Positions 61,864-64,000 of a DNA stretch of 64,000 nucleotides are shown here, piece by piece. The DNA comes from UBA1672 sp050633325 (GTDB taxonomy: Bacteria; Pseudomonadota; Alphaproteobacteria; Micavibrionales; Micavibrionaceae): the NCBI GenBank assembly GCA_050633325.1, contig JBOEGH010000005.1, positions 206,423-270,422 of the forward strand. Reading direction: 5' to 3'. The position numbers and the translations under genes are program-made. The notes beneath the pieces were generated by a model. That model searched no databases. It was not told where the DNA came from and was given only the letters and a program-made list of their open reading frames with translations. The first letter of the stretch is position 1. Each line of letters begins with the position of its first letter.

Positions 61864-64000
61864 ATGGCTTTAGATCAAAAAAAATACGAACATCAGCATG
61901 AAGCAATCCTCAGGGATGTTCGACCTTTAAGCACACGTATATCACATGGGCTTCAAACTACGGCATGCTCAACCGCTATATTCCTATTAGCTACAGTATT
62001 TATATTCATCAATGATTGGGCAATCATGTTTGCCGATCTGATTATACTGACCCTATTCATATATTTCTTATGGTTGATATCGCGTGACAAGAGTATTGTT
62101 TTCAAACTGCCTATCAGCTCCAAACACAAAGATGCTAACAACGGTAGAAATGGTAAAAAAGGAAAGTCAGAAGGTATACTTTACCTTGGTAACGCCGAAG
62201 ACTCCAACGAAGAAGTATGGTTTACAAACAGCGATATCAGAACACATATATTATATCTTGGTACAACAGGTGCGGGTAAAACTGAGGGACTAAAATCCCT
62301 AGTGACAAATGCAATGACATGGGGTTCCGGCTTCGTGTACGTCGATGGTAAAGCGGATACAGACTTATGGTCATCCCTGTCCGCTCTTGTACGTAGATTC
62401 GGACGCGACGATGACCTACTTGTACTTAACTATATGACGGGTAATGCGGATATTAACGCACCTTCAAACACAATGAACCCGTTTTCATCAGGATCTGCAT
62501 CTTACCTTACAAATATGTTAGTTAGCTTGATGCCTGAAAGTGGTGGTGACAATGCTATGTGGAAAGAACGTGCGGTGTCTTTGGTCGGTGCGATGATGCC
62601 TGCCCTGACATGGAAACGTGACAACCAAGAAATCCCGATGTCTGTACGTACTATTCGTGATTATCTTTCTCTTAACAACGTTATAAAGCTATCGCGTGAT
62701 GAGTACGTACCCAAAGAAATATTGGCTGGATTAGTCGGGTATCTGGACACACTACCAGGTTTCATTGGTGAGGCGTACGACGACGAAGGTAAGGTAAAGC
62801 CACCTGGTCCTGACACACCACAATACAACACAGAAACAGCAAGCCAACAGCACGGATATTTGGCTATGCAGTTCACACGCTCATTGCAATCACTTGGTGA
62901 CGATTATGGTTACATCTTTGATACGCAAGCAGCAGACGTTGACATGGTTGATGTTGTTCTAAACCGACGTATACTTGTCGTTCTTGTGCCTGCACTTGAA
63001 AAATCAGGTGATGAGGTTGCTAACCTTGGTAAGATCGTGGCCGCATCTATCAAAGGTATGATGGGTTCTGCGCTAGGTTCAACTGTTGAGGGTACGTCTG
63101 AGACAGTTATTGAAAACAAGCCTACGCACTCTGACACTCCGTTCATGACTGTTTTTGACGAGGTTGGTTACTACGTTGCCGAGGGTATGGCTGTTATGGC
63201 CGCTCAGGCTCGTTCACTTGGTTTCTCGTTGGTCTTCGCCGGACAGGATTTACCCGCGATGAAAAAACGCGTACGCGAAGAAGCTCAATCCATTACTGCT
63301 AACTGTAACATTAAGTTATTTGGTAAATTGGAAGACCCAACAGAAACAAAAGATTTCTTTGAAAAAACTGTTGGTAGTGCAATGGTTACCGAGGTTTCAG
63401 GCTTCCAAATGGCCGGCGGTAACAGCTTTGGTTCATATCACGATACAAAACAAGCAGGCGTACAGTTACGTCCACGTGCAAACTATGACAAGCTACGCGG
63501 CTTTAAAGAGGGGCAAGCAATCATAACGTACGGGGAAACCGTGGTTGACTGTGCTGTCTTTTATTCAAACCCTGGATTTGCAAAAGCAATGCGCGTTACA
63601 CGCTTCATGACATTGCCAGCAACAGATGAAACTGTTCTGAAGCACGCATCTGCAATTACTAAATTACGTGACCTTATGGTTAACAAAACATGGACAGCTA
63701 TGCGCTCGGACGTTGCAATTGAAACATCTGATGAAATCGCGGCTCTTCACGATGGGTTTGTTAACAATAACAAGCCATCAGTTGATCCTGTTGACGCGGG
63801 TATTGCTGCATTAGTTCAAATACACGCGGTTTCTAACGAAATACCTCCACCAACGCAGGCTAAAACACCTCTTGCCGGTGGAACAGCACAAGCAGCACCG
63901 CAACAAGCAACTGCTCAAACTGCAGCAGCTCCAGCCGCTAATACAGTACAAAAAGGCGCACAACCTGCTATATTCGGCGCACCTAAATCTGACGCCCCTG
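61864..64000 (+). CDS. dotL: Type IVB coupling ATPase DotL/IcmO (3' end outside window)
   Basis: The first 712 residues of a T4SS coupling protein. Two N-terminal helices (about residues 32-74) precede the ATPase domain with Walker A LGTTGAGKTEGL (about residues 136-147) and Walker B FMTVFDEVGYY. The layout, GSGFVYVDGKADTDLWSSL and QARSLGFSLVFAGQD match DotL/TrbC-type coupling ATPases. It energises and selects substrates for export together with DotM. After residue ~650 the sequence turns Ala/Gln/Pro-rich and runs off the edge. Confidence 0.92.
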   Translation, partial: MALDQKKYEHQHEAILRDVRPLSTRISHGLQTTACSTAIFLLATVFIFINDWAIMFADLIILTLFIYFLWLISRDKSIVFKLPISSKHKDANNGRNGKKGKSEGILYLGNAEDSNEEVWFTNSDIRTHILYLGTTGAGKTEGLKSLVTNAMTWGSGFVYVDGKADTDLWSSLSALVRRFGRDDDLLVLNYMTGNADINAPSNTMNPFSSGSASYLTNMLVSLMPESGGDNAMWKERAVSLVGAMMPALTWKRDNQEIPMSVRTIRDYLSLNNVIKLSRDEYVPKEILAGLVGYLDTLPGFIGEAYDDEGKVKPPGPDTPQYNTETASQQHGYLAMQFTRSLQSLGDDYGYIFDTQAADVDMVDVVLNRRILVVLVPALEKSGDEVANLGKIVAASIKGMMGSALGSTVEGTSETVIENKPTHSDTPFMTVFDEVGYYVAEGMAVMAAQARSLGFSLVFAGQDLPAMKKRVREEAQSITANCNIKLFGKLEDPTETKDFFEKTVGSAMVTEVSGFQMAGGNSFGSYHDTKQAGVQLRPRANYDKLRGFKEGQAIITYGETVVDCAVFYSNPGFAKAMRVTRFMTLPATDETVLKHASAITKLRDLMVNKTWTAMRSDVAIETSDEIAALHDGFVNNNKPSVDPVDAGIAALVQIHAVSNEIPPPTQAKTPLAGGTAQAAPQQATAQTAAAPAANTVQKGAQPAIFGAPKSDAP

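Overview
The window is an AT-rich, gene-dense bacterial chromosome segment, most likely from an alphaproteobacterium. The clues are a PleC/DivJ-like PAS histidine kinase, an FzlA-like glutathione S-transferase homologue, a complete ccoNOQP-ccoGHIS high-affinity oxidase locus under an FNR/FixK-type box, an orphan LuxR-type regulator and a fused PutA. No phage, insertion sequence, CRISPR array or rRNA is visible. The genus cannot be told from this sequence. The right edge enters a Dot/Icm-like (type IVB) secretion or conjugation locus.

Layout. 1-9.4 kb holds a sensor kinase (cut at the left edge) and housekeeping genes: an SDR oxidoreductase, an FzlA-like protein, a cytochrome b561-YceI fusion with a second YceI protein, uppP, rluB-rsmD, tadA and purD. 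9.5-14 kb holds putA and xseA, divergent. 14-19 kb holds a degenerate nuclease-like membrane protein, an unknown protein, and a TerD / Ca2+:cation antiporter / TerD operon with a further membrane protein. 19.2-29.4 kb holds a metallo-beta-lactamase-fold enzyme, then on the minus strand a TauE/SafE-like gene followed by ccoN-O-Q-P-G-H-I-S, with a divergent Crp/Fnr regulator and a newly called 53-residue membrane protein. 29.4-36 kb holds a tripartite RND efflux system (adaptor, pump, outer-membrane lipoprotein) and its TetR regulator.

36-46.5 kb holds a U32 protein, a GlnD-like uridylyltransferase, two tandem response-regulator paralogues behind a near-perfect sigma-54 promoter, a hybrid kinase, CvfB, a secreted unknown and a ferredoxin. 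46.5-54.5 kb holds a LuxR solo, a DEAD-box helicase, an NtrC-type sigma-54 activator, and a PspA/membrane-protein operon divergent from an XRE-type regulator. 54.5-58.7 kb holds two small regulator/target modules (HxlR with DoxX-AzoR; AraC with an alcohol dehydrogenase) and an RRM protein. 58.8-64 kb holds tRNA-Gln, an exonuclease-like protein, tRNA-Thr, then dotM, an unknown membrane protein and dotL (cut at the right edge).

Regulatory logic visible in the DNA. Two palindromes of the form TTGAC-N4-GTCAA sit at the class II activator distance from -10-like hexamers, one before the cco operon and one before the 53-residue membrane protein; the Crp/Fnr protein encoded between them is the natural candidate to bind them. 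The sigma-54 promoter at 40.49 kb has two upstream sites 32 bp apart that resemble a site just before the NtrC-type gene at 50.03 kb, which suggests that regulator controls the tandem response-regulator genes. Matching operators lie before the RND operon and before its tetR gene. All regulatory links are inferences from sequence pattern and position.
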